Source: Ruixingdingia sedimenti (GTDB lineage Bacteria > Pseudomonadota > Alphaproteobacteria > Rhodobacterales > Rhodobacteraceae). Taken from it: a stretch of DNA of 64,000 nucleotides. The DNA is taken from the NCBI RefSeq assembly GCF_031432425.1, contig NZ_JAVKPH010000017.1:1-64000 (forward strand), written 5' to 3'. Positions 35,074 to 43,851 of this stretch are shown piece by piece; position 1 is the stretch's first letter, and each line of letters begins with the position of its first letter. The notes under the pieces are model-generated. The model was not told where the DNA came from. It saw only the letters and a list, made by a program, of their open reading frames with translations, and ran no database searches. The translations under genes were made by a program, and so were the position numbers.

Positions 35074-35505
35074 ATGCGGCTGACGATCAGAACGAATCTG
35101 GCGATGCGCGTGCTGATGTATTGCGCCGTCAACCCCGGGCAGACGGTGCGCAAGCAGGACATCGCGGCGCGGTGCAACGCCTCGGAAAACCATCTGGCGC
35201 AGGTGATCCACAGTCTGGGGCTGCTCGGGTTCATCAAGACCCATCGCGGCCGGGGCGGCGGGATGCAGCTGGCGCGCGATGCGGCGGAAATCAGCGTGGG
35301 CTCGGTGATGCGCGCGATGGAGGGCGACCTGCCCTTCACCGAATGCTTCGCCGGCGGCGGCAACACCTGCCCCCTGTCCGGGTCCTGCCGGCTGAGCTGC
35401 GTGCTGGCCGATGCGGTCGAGGCGTTCTATGCCCAGCTCGACCGCCAGACGGTCGCCGATCTGGTCAAGGACAACAAGGGGCTGGAGGCGGTGCTGGCGG
35501 CCTGA
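35074..35505 (+). CDS. Rrf2-family transcriptional regulator with iron-sulfur cysteines
   Basis: 143 residues. The winged helix reads RTNLAMRVLMYCAVNPGQTVRKQDIAARCNASENHLAQVIHSLGLLGF, followed by RGRGGGMQLARDAAEISVG. Cysteines in FTECFAGGGNTCPLSGSCRLSCVL match the NsrR/IscR-type cluster ligands (C-x8-C-x5-C pattern), so it probably senses NO, oxygen or sulfur species through an Fe-S cluster. It diverges from the Tat SQOR-like gene across a 137-bp region with an inverted repeat. The start after AGGAGGTGAAG is clear. NsrR is the nearest named relative; control of the sulfide enzyme is inferred from position. Confidence 0.87.
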   Translation: MRLTIRTNLAMRVLMYCAVNPGQTVRKQDIAARCNASENHLAQVIHSLGLLGFIKTHRGRGGGMQLARDAAEISVGSVMRAMEGDLPFTECFAGGGNTCPLSGSCRLSCVLADAVEAFYAQLDRQTVADLVKDNKGLEAVLAA

Positions 35506-35589
35506 ACACGGGCCAGCCGGGGGAACGATGCCGGGGCAAGACCTGTGAACGGCGGGGCGGGGCCGGTTCGGATGCCCCTGCGATCACAG

Positions 35590-35607
35590 GGCGGGGCTTG
35601 CCCCGCC
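35590..35607. terminator. Stem-loop between the convergent Rrf2 and CapD-like genes
   Basis: Arms ggcggggc and gccccgcc with a two-base loop lie eight bases from the CapD-like stop (35615) and about 85 bp after the Rrf2 stop. No T-run; the assignment rests on position. Confidence 0.5.
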
Positions 35608-35614
35608 ATGCGGC

Positions 35615-37648
35615 CTAGCTGCCCGCGCCGCCCATCACCGCCGACGGGTCGCGCCGCCCGGGCACCGGGGCGGCAGCCTCGGCCTTGCGCACCGCGGCCG
35701 CCGTCCCGGGGGCCTGCGGCGCGGCATCCGCGGGCCGGGCCCAGGTGAGATCGGCGATTTCCTCTGCCGGGGTATAGCCGGTGGGGGCGGCGGCGAAGAT
35801 GTCGCGGATCGCGGGGATGTCGTCGGCCCGGCAGGCCTCTGCCAGCCGGTCGAGCAGCGGCGCGAGGCCGCCCCAGTCGAGCGAGCTTTCCGTCGCCGTC
35901 ATGATCCGCGGATGCCGCGTGGTGGTGACATTGGCGCCGATCAGCAGTTCCTCTGTCAGCTTCTCGCCCGGGCGTAGCCGGGTGAACACCACCGGAATGG
36001 TGTCATGCCCGCGCGGCACCGGCCGGCCGCCGGCGGGATCGTGGATCACCGGGTTGAAACCCGACAGCCGCACCATGCGCCGCGCCAGATCGGCGATCTT
36101 GACCGGCCGGCCCATGTCCAGCACGAAGACATCGCCCCCCTGCGCCATCGCCCCCGCCTGGATCACCAGTTGCGCGGCCTCGGCGATGGTCATGAAATAC
36201 CGCTCGATCTGCGGATGCGTCACCGTCACCGGCCCGCCCGCCGCGATCTGTTCGCGGAACAGCGGAATGACCGACCCCGAGGATCCCAGCACGTTGCCGA
36301 AGCGCACCATGGAAAACCGCGTCCGCCCCGGCCCCGCCGCCAGCGCCTGAAAGATCAGTTCGGCCATCCGTTTCGACGCGCCCATCACGTTCGTGGGCCG
36401 CACCGCCTTGTCGGTGGACACGAGGATGACGCTTTCCACCCCCGCCGCCACCGCCGCCCGGCCGAGCGTCAGCGTGCCGAAGACGTTGTTCGTCACCCCC
36501 GCGACGATGTTCTGTTCGACCAGCGGCACATGTTTGTAGGCCGCGGCGTGATAGATCGTCTGCACCCCGAACTGGTGCAGCAAGGCCGCCACCCGGTCGC
36601 CGTCGCGCACCGATCCCAGAAGCGGCACGATCCGCGTCGCCCGGCCCTCGGCGACGCAGAGCGCGCGCAGTTCCTGTTCCACCCGGTAGAGCGCGTATTC
36701 CGACAGTTCCAGCAGCACCAGCGTATGCGGGTCGTGCCGCAGGATCTGGCGGCAGAGTTCCGACCCGATGGAGCCGCCGGCGCCCGTCACCAGCACCGAT
36801 TTCGCCCCGATCGTGGCGCCCATCAGCTGCGGGTCGGGCGGCACCGGATCGCGGCCCAGAAGATCCTCGACCGTGACCTCGCGCACCTCGCTGATGCGCG
36901 CGCGCCCGCCCACCAGATCGGCCATGCCGGGGATGGTCTGCACCCGCACCGGCAGGTTTTCCAGCTGTTGCAGGATCGCCGCCCGCGTCGCCCGGCTGGC
37001 CGAGGGCATGGCCAGCAGCACCACCTTGGCGCCGTAATCCGCGATCAGCCGTTCCAGCCGCGCGGGCGCGAAGACCATCAGCCCGGCGATCTGGGTGCCG
37101 TGCAGTTCGCGCGCATCGTCGACAAAGGCCACCGGCGCGTAATCCGGCCCCTGCATCAGCGAGACCAGCAACTGCCGCCCCGACTGCCCGGCGCCGTAGA
37201 TGATGACCCGGGTCTTGAGCCGCGACTGCGTGCGCAGGTAAAGCGCGCGCAGCGCCGCGCGCACGCCGCCCACGGTGCAGAAGGCGATCAGCGCATAGAT
37301 GAAGGGCACCGCCGCCGGGATCGGCGGCGCGAAGGCATAGAGCAGCAGCCCCAGAACCGCGCCCGAGGCCGCGACCCCCGCCACGATGGTGAACAGGGCC
37401 CGCGTGCTCATGTACCGGATGACGGCGCGGTAGAAGCCGAGCTTGATGAACACCGCCAGACTGACCGGCAGCATCGTCAGCAGGGCCGCCCAGAAATGCC
37501 AGTCGATCAGGAACGCCGGCGTTTCCAGCCGCAGCAGCATCGCCAGCGCAAAGCTGAACGCGATGAGCACGCTGTCGGCAAACAGTTGCAGTAGCCGTTT
37601 GTAGGGCCGCGGCAGACCGAACAGGGCGTTGAGCCAGTTCTGTGTCAT
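35615..37648 (-). CDS. CapD/FlaA1-like UDP-sugar 4,6-dehydratase/epimerase with membrane domain
   Basis: 677 residues, WbpM/CapD architecture. Four to five membrane segments occupy about 18-130 (LLQLFADSVLIAFSFALAML first). A first Rossmann-like domain follows (RVIIYGAGQSGRQLLVSLMQ, near 146). The catalytic SDR domain starts near 285 (KSVLVTGAGGSIGSELCRQIL), with AAAYKHVPLVEQN and VSTDKAVRPTNVMGASKRMAE. The tyrosine of the usual YxxxK is replaced by methionine (MGASK), as in other members of this group. It likely makes a deoxy-amino sugar nucleotide for surface polysaccharide. The C-terminal 60 residues are an Ala/Pro-rich tail. No other polysaccharide genes are adjacent. Confidence 0.88.
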   Translation of the reverse strand: MTQNWLNALFGLPRPYKRLLQLFADSVLIAFSFALAMLLRLETPAFLIDWHFWAALLTMLPVSLAVFIKLGFYRAVIRYMSTRALFTIVAGVAASGAVLGLLLYAFAPPIPAAVPFIYALIAFCTVGGVRAALRALYLRTQSRLKTRVIIYGAGQSGRQLLVSLMQGPDYAPVAFVDDARELHGTQIAGLMVFAPARLERLIADYGAKVVLLAMPSASRATRAAILQQLENLPVRVQTIPGMADLVGGRARISEVREVTVEDLLGRDPVPPDPQLMGATIGAKSVLVTGAGGSIGSELCRQILRHDPHTLVLLELSEYALYRVEQELRALCVAEGRATRIVPLLGSVRDGDRVAALLHQFGVQTIYHAAAYKHVPLVEQNIVAGVTNNVFGTLTLGRAAVAAGVESVILVSTDKAVRPTNVMGASKRMAELIFQALAAGPGRTRFSMVRFGNVLGSSGSVIPLFREQIAAGGPVTVTHPQIERYFMTIAEAAQLVIQAGAMAQGGDVFVLDMGRPVKIADLARRMVRLSGFNPVIHDPAGGRPVPRGHDTIPVVFTRLRPGEKLTEELLIGANVTTTRHPRIMTATESSLDWGGLAPLLDRLAEACRADDIPAIRDIFAAAPTGYTPAEEIADLTWARPADAAPQAPGTAAAVRKAEAAAPVPGRRDPSAVMGGAGS

Positions 37649-37961
37649 CTCGATCGCCTCGCCGTTCCCTGGTCGTCATGCGGTCCGGTTACTGCCGGCT
37701 CACTCGAAAATCACGCTGCGAAAAGTGCCTACCTTCAAGGAATGGCAATACTCACTCCGTTGCACAGCATTACTGCGCCCGCAGCAACTTGCAAAGCGGT
37801 TTGATCGCCGTGGCATGCCGGGACAGGCAATTCCCCGCTTGCGGGCGATGCTGCGGGCGCGCGGTGCCGAAAGCCCGGGCACCTGCGCGGAACGGGCTTG
37901 CCTTCGCGCCCCCGGCGTGAAACAGGGAACCGCCAAACGATTCCTGACCGCGGAGTGAGTC
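37649..37961. other. Divergent promoter region between the CapD-like gene and guaB
   Basis: No gene is visible in these 313 bases. The part near the CapD-like start (37700-37800) is less GC-rich and should hold promoters for both directions. I found no clear riboswitch or strong inverted repeat. Confidence 0.5.
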
Positions 37962-39410
37962 ATGCAGATTCGAGAGGCCCTTACCTTCGACGACGTGCTT
38001 CTGGTCCCCGCGGCCTCGAACGTCCTGCCGGCAGAGGCGGATGTGGGCACCCATGTCACCCGCGCGATCCGCATGAACATCCCGCTCCTGTCCAGCGCGA
38101 TGGACACGGTGACAGAGGCGCGGATGGCCATCGCCATGGCGCAGGCGGGCGGCATCGGCGTGATCCACCGCAACCTCGGCGTCGAGGAACAGGCGCGCGA
38201 GGTCAGCCGCGTGAAGCGGTTCGAAAGCGGCATCGTCTATGCGCCCATCACGCTGCGCGCCGACCAGACGCTGGCCGATGCCAAGGCGCTGATGGAACGC
38301 TACAACATCACCGGCTTTCCGGTGGTGGACGACGCGGGCCGCGTGGTCGGCATCGTCACCAACCGCGACATGCGTTTCGCCAGCGACGACAAGACCCCCG
38401 TGCGGGTGATGATGACGGCCGAAAACCTCGCCATCCTTCAGGAACCCGCCGACCGCGACGCCGCGATCAGCCTGATGAAGGCGCGGCGGATCGAAAAGCT
38501 GCTGGTGACGGATGCCGCCGGCAAGCTGACGGGCCTTCTGACGCTGAAGGACACCGAAAAGGCGGTGCTGAACCCGCAGGCCTGCAAGGACGAGATGGGC
38601 CGGCTGCGCGTCGCCGCGGCCTCGACCGTGGGGGATGCGGGGTTCGAACGGTCGCAGGCGCTGATCGAGGCGGGGGTGGACATGGTGGTGATCGACACCG
38701 CGCATGGCCATTCCGAGGGCGTGGCGCTGGCCGTCGAACGCATCAAGAAACTGTCGAACACCGTGCAGGTGGTCGCCGGCAACGTCGCCACGGCAGAGGC
38801 GACGCGCGCGCTGATCGGCGCGGGGGCGGATGCGGTCAAGGTCGGCATCGGGCCGGGTTCTATCTGCACCACGCGGATCGTGGCGGGCGTGGGCGTGCCG
38901 CAGCTGACCGCGATCATGGATGCCGCGGGCGCGGCCGGCGATGTGCCGGTGATCGCCGACGGCGGCATCAAGTTCTCGGGCGATTTCGCCAAGGCGATCG
39001 CGGCGGGCGCGTCCTGCGCCATGGTGGGGTCCGCCATCGCCGGAACCGACGAGGCCCCGGGCGAGGTCATCCTGTGGAACGGCCGCAGCTTCAAGAGCTA
39101 TCGCGGCATGGGCTCGCTCGGCGCGATGGCGCGCGGATCGGCCGACCGCTATTTCCAGAAGGACGCGGCCAGCGACAAGCTGGTGCCGGAAGGCATCGAG
39201 GGCCAGGTGCCCTACAAGGGCGCGGTGGCGGCGGTGCTGCACCAGATGGTGGGCGGGCTGCGCGCGGCCATGGGCTATACCGGCTGCCGCACCGTGGCCG
39301 AAATGCGCAAGAACTGCCAGTTCGTGCGCATCACCGGCGCGGGGCTGAAGGAAAGCCACGTCCACGACGTGCAGATCACCCGCGAAAGCCCGAACTACCG
39401 GCTCGGTTGA
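37962..39410 (+). CDS. guaB: IMP dehydrogenase
   Basis: 482 residues. It oxidises IMP to XMP, the committed step to GMP. A TIM barrel is interrupted by a CBS pair (about 95-205: YNITGFPVVDDAGRVVGIVT and RIEKLLVTDAAGKLTGLLT). The catalytic Cys302 lies in GPGSICTTRIVAGVG; the phosphate-binding loop is ADGGIKFSGD, and the flap contains GSADRYFQ. The N-terminus LTFDDVLLVPAASNVLPAE is typical. It follows CGGAGTGAG and is transcribed alone. A structured repeat begins 41 bp after its stop. Confidence 0.95.
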   Translation: MQIREALTFDDVLLVPAASNVLPAEADVGTHVTRAIRMNIPLLSSAMDTVTEARMAIAMAQAGGIGVIHRNLGVEEQAREVSRVKRFESGIVYAPITLRADQTLADAKALMERYNITGFPVVDDAGRVVGIVTNRDMRFASDDKTPVRVMMTAENLAILQEPADRDAAISLMKARRIEKLLVTDAAGKLTGLLTLKDTEKAVLNPQACKDEMGRLRVAAASTVGDAGFERSQALIEAGVDMVVIDTAHGHSEGVALAVERIKKLSNTVQVVAGNVATAEATRALIGAGADAVKVGIGPGSICTTRIVAGVGVPQLTAIMDAAGAAGDVPVIADGGIKFSGDFAKAIAAGASCAMVGSAIAGTDEAPGEVILWNGRSFKSYRGMGSLGAMARGSADRYFQKDAASDKLVPEGIEGQVPYKGAVAAVLHQMVGGLRAAMGYTGCRTVAEMRKNCQFVRITGAGLKESHVHDVQITRESPNYRLG

Positions 39411-39451
39411 GGCGCGGCCACGCGGGGGAACCGATCCCCGTCACTCTGTCT

Positions 39452-39666
39452 GGCGAAGGCGCGTGCCTTCGCCACGGCGATGCAGATCGCGTTGCCCCGG
39501 CCGGGGGCCCAAAGCCCCCGGCCAGCGCCCGCCCCGCCCATGGCGGGCGCTTCTCGCCCGCCGGGGCAGGCGCTGGCCTATCCGGTGTTCCCGGCATCTC
39601 CGTCCCTATTGGCACCGCCGCGCGACGGGCGGGGGAAACGCGGTGCGTTTCCTGATCCCGCCCGGC
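39452..39666 (+). repeat. Intergenic structured repeat, family 1 copy B (downstream of guaB)
   Basis: Reverse-complement copy of the elements at 22471-22686 and 53811-54027. From the guaB side it reads: the 22-bp palindrome (39452-39473, one mismatch), the gccgggggc/gcccccggc stem, the nested stems, and the conserved tail around cgcggtgcgtttcctgatcc. It starts 41 bp after the guaB stop and ends 28 bp from the stop of the convergent LysR gene, so here it separates convergent genes. Confidence 0.85.
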
Positions 39667-39694
39667 CCGGCGGCAGGATCATCCCCGCCCCGCC

Positions 39695-40591
39695 CTACCG
39701 CAGCCCCGCCGTCACCCCCGCCAGCCAGTCGCGGAAGGCCGCCAGCGGCGGATAGGTCGCCCGCGCCTCGGGCCAGACCAGCCAATAGCTCCCCACGCCG
39801 CCGAAGGCGGGGCCGAAGGCCGGGACCAGCCGCCCCTCGGCCAGTTCGGGTTCGGCCAGGAAATCGGGCAGCAGCGCCACGCCGAGCCCGTGGACCGCCG
39901 CCTGCGTCATCGGCGCGAACTGGTCGAACAGCATCCCCCGCGGCGGCGGCGCATCCACCCCCTGCGCCTGGAACCAGCGCGCCCAGGCCGTGGGCCGCGT
40001 CTCGATCTGCAACAGCGGCAGGTCCAGCAGATCCGCCGCCCCCGCCACCGGATGCGCGGCCAGAAAGGCGGGCGCGGCGCAGGCGATCAGCCGTTCCTGG
40101 AACAGGTGCAGATGCCCCGCATCGCGCCAGTCGTCGCGGCCGAAATGGATCGCGGCATCGAACCCCTCGGCGGCGAAACTGAACCGTTTCAGCCGCGTCG
40201 CCAGATTCACCGTGATCCCCGGATGCGCCGACAGGAACCCCGCCAGCCGCGGCGCGAGCCACCGGGTGCCGAAGGCGGGCAGGATCGCAAGGCTCAGCAC
40301 CCCCCCGCCCGGGTTCGCCGCCACCTCCATCGAGGCCCGCGCGATCAGGTCGAGCGCCCGGGTCACGTCGCGGCCATAGGCGCGCGCGGCCTCGGTCGGG
40401 ATCAGGCGGCGGCGGTCGCGCAGGAACAGCGGCCGGCCCAGTTGCGATTCCAGGTTCTGCACCAGCCGGCTGACCGCGCCCTGCGTCAGGTCCAGCTCGC
40501 GCGCCGCCGCCGCCGTCGATCCGGTGCGCAACACCGCCTCGAAGGCCGTCAGCAGGCTGACCGAGGGCAGAAAACGCCGCGGGCGCGTCAT
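39695..40591 (-). CDS. LysR-family regulator divergent from gcdH (GcvA-like)
   Basis: 298 residues. The winged helix is at 5-65 (LPSVSLLTAFEAVLRTGSTAAAAREL, then LTQGAVSRLVQNLESQLGRPLF); the effector domain starts near 95. The GcvA/AmpR-like style, with LPSVSLL and the FQ/L-rich linker, is common for regulators beside gcdH. It starts 99 bp from the gcdH start. An ATATGC-N7-GCATAT repeat lies directly upstream of its own ATG, suitable for autoregulation and control of gcdH. Glutarate or glutaryl-CoA could be the effector (inference). Confidence 0.87.
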   Translation of the reverse strand: MTRPRRFLPSVSLLTAFEAVLRTGSTAAAARELDLTQGAVSRLVQNLESQLGRPLFLRDRRRLIPTEAARAYGRDVTRALDLIARASMEVAANPGGGVLSLAILPAFGTRWLAPRLAGFLSAHPGITVNLATRLKRFSFAAEGFDAAIHFGRDDWRDAGHLHLFQERLIACAAPAFLAAHPVAGAADLLDLPLLQIETRPTAWARWFQAQGVDAPPPRGMLFDQFAPMTQAAVHGLGVALLPDFLAEPELAEGRLVPAFGPAFGGVGSYWLVWPEARATYPPLAAFRDWLAGVTAGLR

Positions 40592-40594
40592 TGG

Positions 40595-40613
40595 ATATGC
40601 CTTCCATGCATAT
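40595..40613. promoter_or_regulatory. LysR-type T-N11-A inverted repeat between the LysR and gcdH genes
   Basis: ATATGC (40595-40600) and GCATAT (40608-40613) form a perfect inverted repeat with a T-N11-A core, the usual LysR site. It starts four bases before the LysR start codon and lies about 78 bp upstream of gcdH. A possible gcdH -10 element TATAAC is at 40656-40661. Confidence 0.6.
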
Positions 40614-40690
40614 ACTGCGGTACAAATAGCGTTATCGCCGCCACGCCCACAAGCCTATAACGCCCGCAAACGCCCCCAAGGAGAGACCCG

Positions 40691-41911
40691 ATGACCGACC
40701 GGCCCAAACTCAAGCCCAAGGACGCCCCCGACCTGACCCGCTTCGACTGGGAAGACCCGTTCCGGCTGGAAGATCAGCTGACCGAGGACGAACGCATGAT
40801 GCGCGACAGCGCCCGCGCCTATGCGCAGGAAAAGCTGATGCCCCGCGTGCTGACGGCCTTCCGCGAGGAACAGACCGACCCGGCGATCTTCCGCGAAATG
40901 GGCGAGATGGGCCTTCTGGGCGTGACCGTGCCCGAGGAATACGGCGGGCTCGGCGCCAGCTACGTCGCCTACGGCCTGATCGCGCGCGAGGTGGAACGGG
41001 TGGATTCCGGCTATCGCAGCATGATGTCGGTGCAGTCCAGCCTCGTCATGTACCCGATCTACGCCTACGGGTCCGAGGACCAGCGCAAGAAATACCTGCC
41101 GAAACTGGCCTCGGGCGAATGGATCGGCTGTTTCGGCCTGACCGAACCCGACGCCGGGTCCGACCCCGCGGGAATGAAGACGGTGGCGAAAAAGACCGCG
41201 GACGGCTATGTGCTGAACGGATCCAAGATGTGGATCTCGAACGCGCCGATCGCGGATGTGTTCGTGGTCTGGGCGAAATCCGAGGCGCATGGCGGCAAGA
41301 TCCGCGGCTTCGTGCTGGACAAGGGGACGAAGGGCCTGTCGGCGCCCAAGATCGGGGGCAAGCTGTCCTTGCGCGCCTCGATCACCGGCGAGATCGTGAT
41401 GCAGGATGTCGCGGTCGGCGAAGACGCGCTGCTGCCGCATGTCGAAGGGCTCAAGGGCCCCTTCGGCTGCCTCAACCGCGCGCGCTACGGCATTTCCTGG
41501 GGCGCGCTCGGCGCGGCGGAATTCTGCTTCCACGCGGCGCGGCAGTATGGCCTCGACCGCAGGCAGTTCAACAAGCCGCTGGCGCAGACGCAGCTTTACC
41601 AGCTCAAGCTCGCCAACATGATGACGGAAATCACCCTCGGCCTGCAGGCGTCGCTGCGCGTCGGCCGGCTGATGGACGAGGCGCAGGCCGCGCCCGAGAT
41701 GATTTCGATCATCAAGCGCAACAACTGCGGCAAGGCGCTGGAGATCGCGCGGTGGGCGCGCGACATGCATGGCGGCAACGGCATCCAGGAGGAATTCCAC
41801 GTCATCCGCCACATGGTGAACCTGGAAACGGTGAACACCTACGAGGGCACCCATGACGTGCACGCCCTGATCCTGGGCCGCGCGGCGACGGGGTTGCAGG
41901 CGTTCTTCTGA
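40691..41911 (+). CDS. gcdH: Glutaryl-CoA dehydrogenase
   Basis: 406 residues. It oxidatively decarboxylates glutaryl-CoA to crotonyl-CoA, passing electrons to ETF. Diagnostic segments: FDWEDPFRLEDQLTEDERM at the start, EVERVDSGYRSMMSVQSSLV, GLTEPDAGSDPAGMKTVAKK, RARYGISWGALGAAEFC, and the catalytic Glu385 in TYEGTHDVHALILGR. The RYGISWG and DSGYRSMMSVQ motifs mark the GcdH branch among acyl-CoA dehydrogenases. Besides lysine and tryptophan breakdown, it would finish the pimeloyl-CoA route of the bad/ali locus, whose thiolase step yields glutaryl-CoA. It is divergent from a LysR gene and ends 19 bp before a stem-loop repeat. Confidence 0.94.
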   Translation: MTDRPKLKPKDAPDLTRFDWEDPFRLEDQLTEDERMMRDSARAYAQEKLMPRVLTAFREEQTDPAIFREMGEMGLLGVTVPEEYGGLGASYVAYGLIAREVERVDSGYRSMMSVQSSLVMYPIYAYGSEDQRKKYLPKLASGEWIGCFGLTEPDAGSDPAGMKTVAKKTADGYVLNGSKMWISNAPIADVFVVWAKSEAHGGKIRGFVLDKGTKGLSAPKIGGKLSLRASITGEIVMQDVAVGEDALLPHVEGLKGPFGCLNRARYGISWGALGAAEFCFHAARQYGLDRRQFNKPLAQTQLYQLKLANMMTEITLGLQASLRVGRLMDEAQAAPEMISIIKRNNCGKALEIARWARDMHGGNGIQEEFHVIRHMVNLETVNTYEGTHDVHALILGRAATGLQAFF

Positions 41912-41930
41912 GCGCGAAGCGAACGGTGAG

Positions 41931-42055
41931 GGCGGCGCCGGGGCGCTGCCCCGGACCCCGGGATATTTGGGGACAGAAAATGAAAATGACCGTTTCCTGT
42001 CTTTCACCGTGATCCAAATATCCCGGGGGTCCGGGGGCTGGCCCCCGGCGCCGCC
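41931..42055. repeat. Intergenic stem-loop repeat, family 2 copy 2 (between convergent genes)
   Basis: Left arm from 41931 (ggcggcgccggggcgctg...ccccgggatattt...gacagaaaatga); right arm ends at 42055 as the reverse complement (...aaatatcccgggggtcc...cggcgccgcc). It lies 19 bp after the gcdH stop and 33 bp from the stop of the convergent NIPSNAP-like gene. Confidence 0.85.
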
Positions 42056-42088
42056 CTCTTCCCCCGCGCCACCGCCGGGCGATGGCCC

Positions 42089-42799
42089 TCAGGGCGCCAG
42101 CAGCGCGCGCATCCAGGGCACGGGCGAGGGCGACATCAGCGTCACCCGGTTGGCGCGGATCAGGGGTGCGGTCGCCGCGCGGGCGGCAACCCAGGCGGGA
42201 TGGCCGGCGCGGGCCGCCTGATGGGCGCGGAAGGCCGCCATGTCGGGGAAAAGCCGCAGTTCCAGCACCCGGTGCAGCTCTCCGGTCAGCGACTGGAACA
42301 TGCCCACCAGCCCTTCGGCCTCCACCCCGCCCGCCGCGGCGCAATCGCGCAGCGCCGCCCACCAGGCGGGGCCGGTGCCGGGCATCAGGTCCACCGTTTC
42401 CTCGGCCAGCACCGCCGTTTGCGCATCGAACGGCCCGAGACCCGGTTGCCCCGGCCGCCAGTCGCGCCCGGCGTGCCACAGGGGGCTCAGCGCCGCATCG
42501 GGCGCCGGGGTGAAGAAGGCGTTTTCCTGTGCGCGCAGCAGGGCCCGCGCCTTGCCGTAATATTCCCCCCGCCCCGGCACCGCCTGGTTCGCCGCCACCC
42601 GCGCCCGCCAGTCGGCGAAATCGTCATAGCGTTGCAGGTGCACGACCTGTTCCGCGGGGCCGGCCTGCACCTCGAAATAGCCCAGGTTGCATTCCAGATA
42701 GCCCTGGATCTGGTCCGGCCGGTTCCAGTCGTGCTGGAGCGCCCAGAACTCGGCCCCGCAGCCCCGGCGCAAGGTATAGGCCCGGCGTTCGATCAGCAT
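42089..42799 (-). CDS. NIPSNAP-like protein 1 (dimeric alpha/beta barrel)
   Basis: 236 residues forming two ferredoxin-like halves of about 110 residues. The first starts MLIERRAYTLRRGCGAEFW and includes LGYFEVQAGPAEQVVHLQRY; the second contains GVEAEGLVGMFQSLTGELHRVLELR. The E-x-R-x-Y-T-x-x-P/R-G pattern is typical of NIPSNAP. Bacterial members are frequent in catabolic clusters, but no reaction is established. It is convergent with gcdH and divergent from the TIM-barrel gene. Two more members of the fold occur at 47400-48778. Confidence 0.75.
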   Translation of the reverse strand: MLIERRAYTLRRGCGAEFWALQHDWNRPDQIQGYLECNLGYFEVQAGPAEQVVHLQRYDDFADWRARVAANQAVPGRGEYYGKARALLRAQENAFFTPAPDAALSPLWHAGRDWRPGQPGLGPFDAQTAVLAEETVDLMPGTGPAWWAALRDCAAAGGVEAEGLVGMFQSLTGELHRVLELRLFPDMAAFRAHQAARAGHPAWVAARAATAPLIRANRVTLMSPSPVPWMRALLAP

Positions 42800-42922
42800 C
42801 GCATCCTCCCCGTTCTTTTGCCGCCGATGCTAGGCCCCGCCCGCCGCCCGCGCTTCCCCGCCCGGGGGGACGCCGGGCCATGCGCTTTTGCCGCAGGATG
42901 GGGAAAACGGAAGAGGGATGGC

Positions 42923-43723
42923 ATGCGACCCCTGTGCATCGACTGGCTGACCGCGCCCGAACTCGACGCCCCCGGCCTTGTGCGCGCCGCCGCCGCCAAC
43001 GGGGTGGAACGCGTCAGCCTGATGGTGCAGACGATGTATCCCTTCGCCGACCGGACCCTGTTGGGCGACACCGCCGCGCGGCGCGAAACCCGGCGGCTCT
43101 GCCGCGATCTCGGCGTCAGGGTCGACTGCATGGAGGTGCTGCGCCTGCATGGCGACACCGACCCGCAGAGCCTGCGCCCGGCCTTCGACAGCGGCGCCTA
43201 TCTGGATGCGCGCACCGCGGTGGTGCTGGCCTTCGACCCCGATGAATCGCGGCTGGCCGATCTGATGGCGCTGACCTGCGAGGTGGCGGCGGACTACGGC
43301 ATCGCCGTGGTCACGGAACTCAACCGCCGCTTCACGCTGAAATCGCTGGAGGATGCGGCGCGGCTGATCGGCCGGATGGGGCGGGACGACCTCGGCGTGC
43401 AGATCGATTCGATGCATTTCTACCGCTATGGCAGCAAGACCGGTGACATCGCCCCCCATGCCCATCTGATCGCCCGCGCGCAGATCTGCGACGGGCCGCT
43501 GGCCGGGCCCGAATCCGCGCATGACCAGATGATCGAGGGGCGCACCAACCGCCTGCTGCCCGGCGAGGGCGAACTGCCGCTGGCCGGCTGGCTGGCGGAA
43601 ATCCCGCGCGATGTGGTGGTGGCGCTGGAAAGCCCCTTCCTGCGGCTGGAGGTGCACGAACGCCTGCGCCGCGGCGTCGCGCGGCTGCGCGCGCTGGTGG
43701 CGCAGGTGGACGGCCAGCCGTGA
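42923..43723 (+). CDS. Sugar phosphate isomerase/epimerase-like TIM-barrel protein
   Basis: 266 residues, xylose isomerase-like/AP endonuclease 2 fold. Candidate metal ligands are the Glu in GIAVVTELNRRFTL, the Asp/His in LGVQIDSMHFYRYGS and Glu near the C-terminus in VVVALESPFLRLEV. Members include hydroxypyruvate isomerase, inosose dehydratase and dehydroshikimate dehydratase; sequence alone does not choose between these. The start at 42923 follows AGAGGGATGGC. It begins a plus-strand group with a P450 and an iron-type alcohol dehydrogenase, so it probably acts on a pathway intermediate. A dehydratase or isomerase on a cyclic polyol is a reasonable guess, not more. Confidence 0.72.
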   Translation: MRPLCIDWLTAPELDAPGLVRAAAANGVERVSLMVQTMYPFADRTLLGDTAARRETRRLCRDLGVRVDCMEVLRLHGDTDPQSLRPAFDSGAYLDARTAVVLAFDPDESRLADLMALTCEVAADYGIAVVTELNRRFTLKSLEDAARLIGRMGRDDLGVQIDSMHFYRYGSKTGDIAPHAHLIARAQICDGPLAGPESAHDQMIEGRTNRLLPGEGELPLAGWLAEIPRDVVVALESPFLRLEVHERLRRGVARLRALVAQVDGQP

Positions 43724-43851
43724 CGTCACGTCATGTCCCCTTGGCGGGGGAAGGGCCCGGGTGGGGGGGCTGGCCATATGGCGCTTGAAGCGGCCCCGCC
43801 GCACCCGGATCCGGCCCGGACCGGACCGGAAACAGACAGGAGGAGGTACCC

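Noticed and set aside
39642..39694. Short peptides starting MRFLIPP that recur at the ends of the three family 1 repeats
   Set aside because: They follow from the conserved repeat tail (gtgcgtttcctgatcccgcc) and then diverge into unrelated sequence, so they are unlikely to be a conserved protein.
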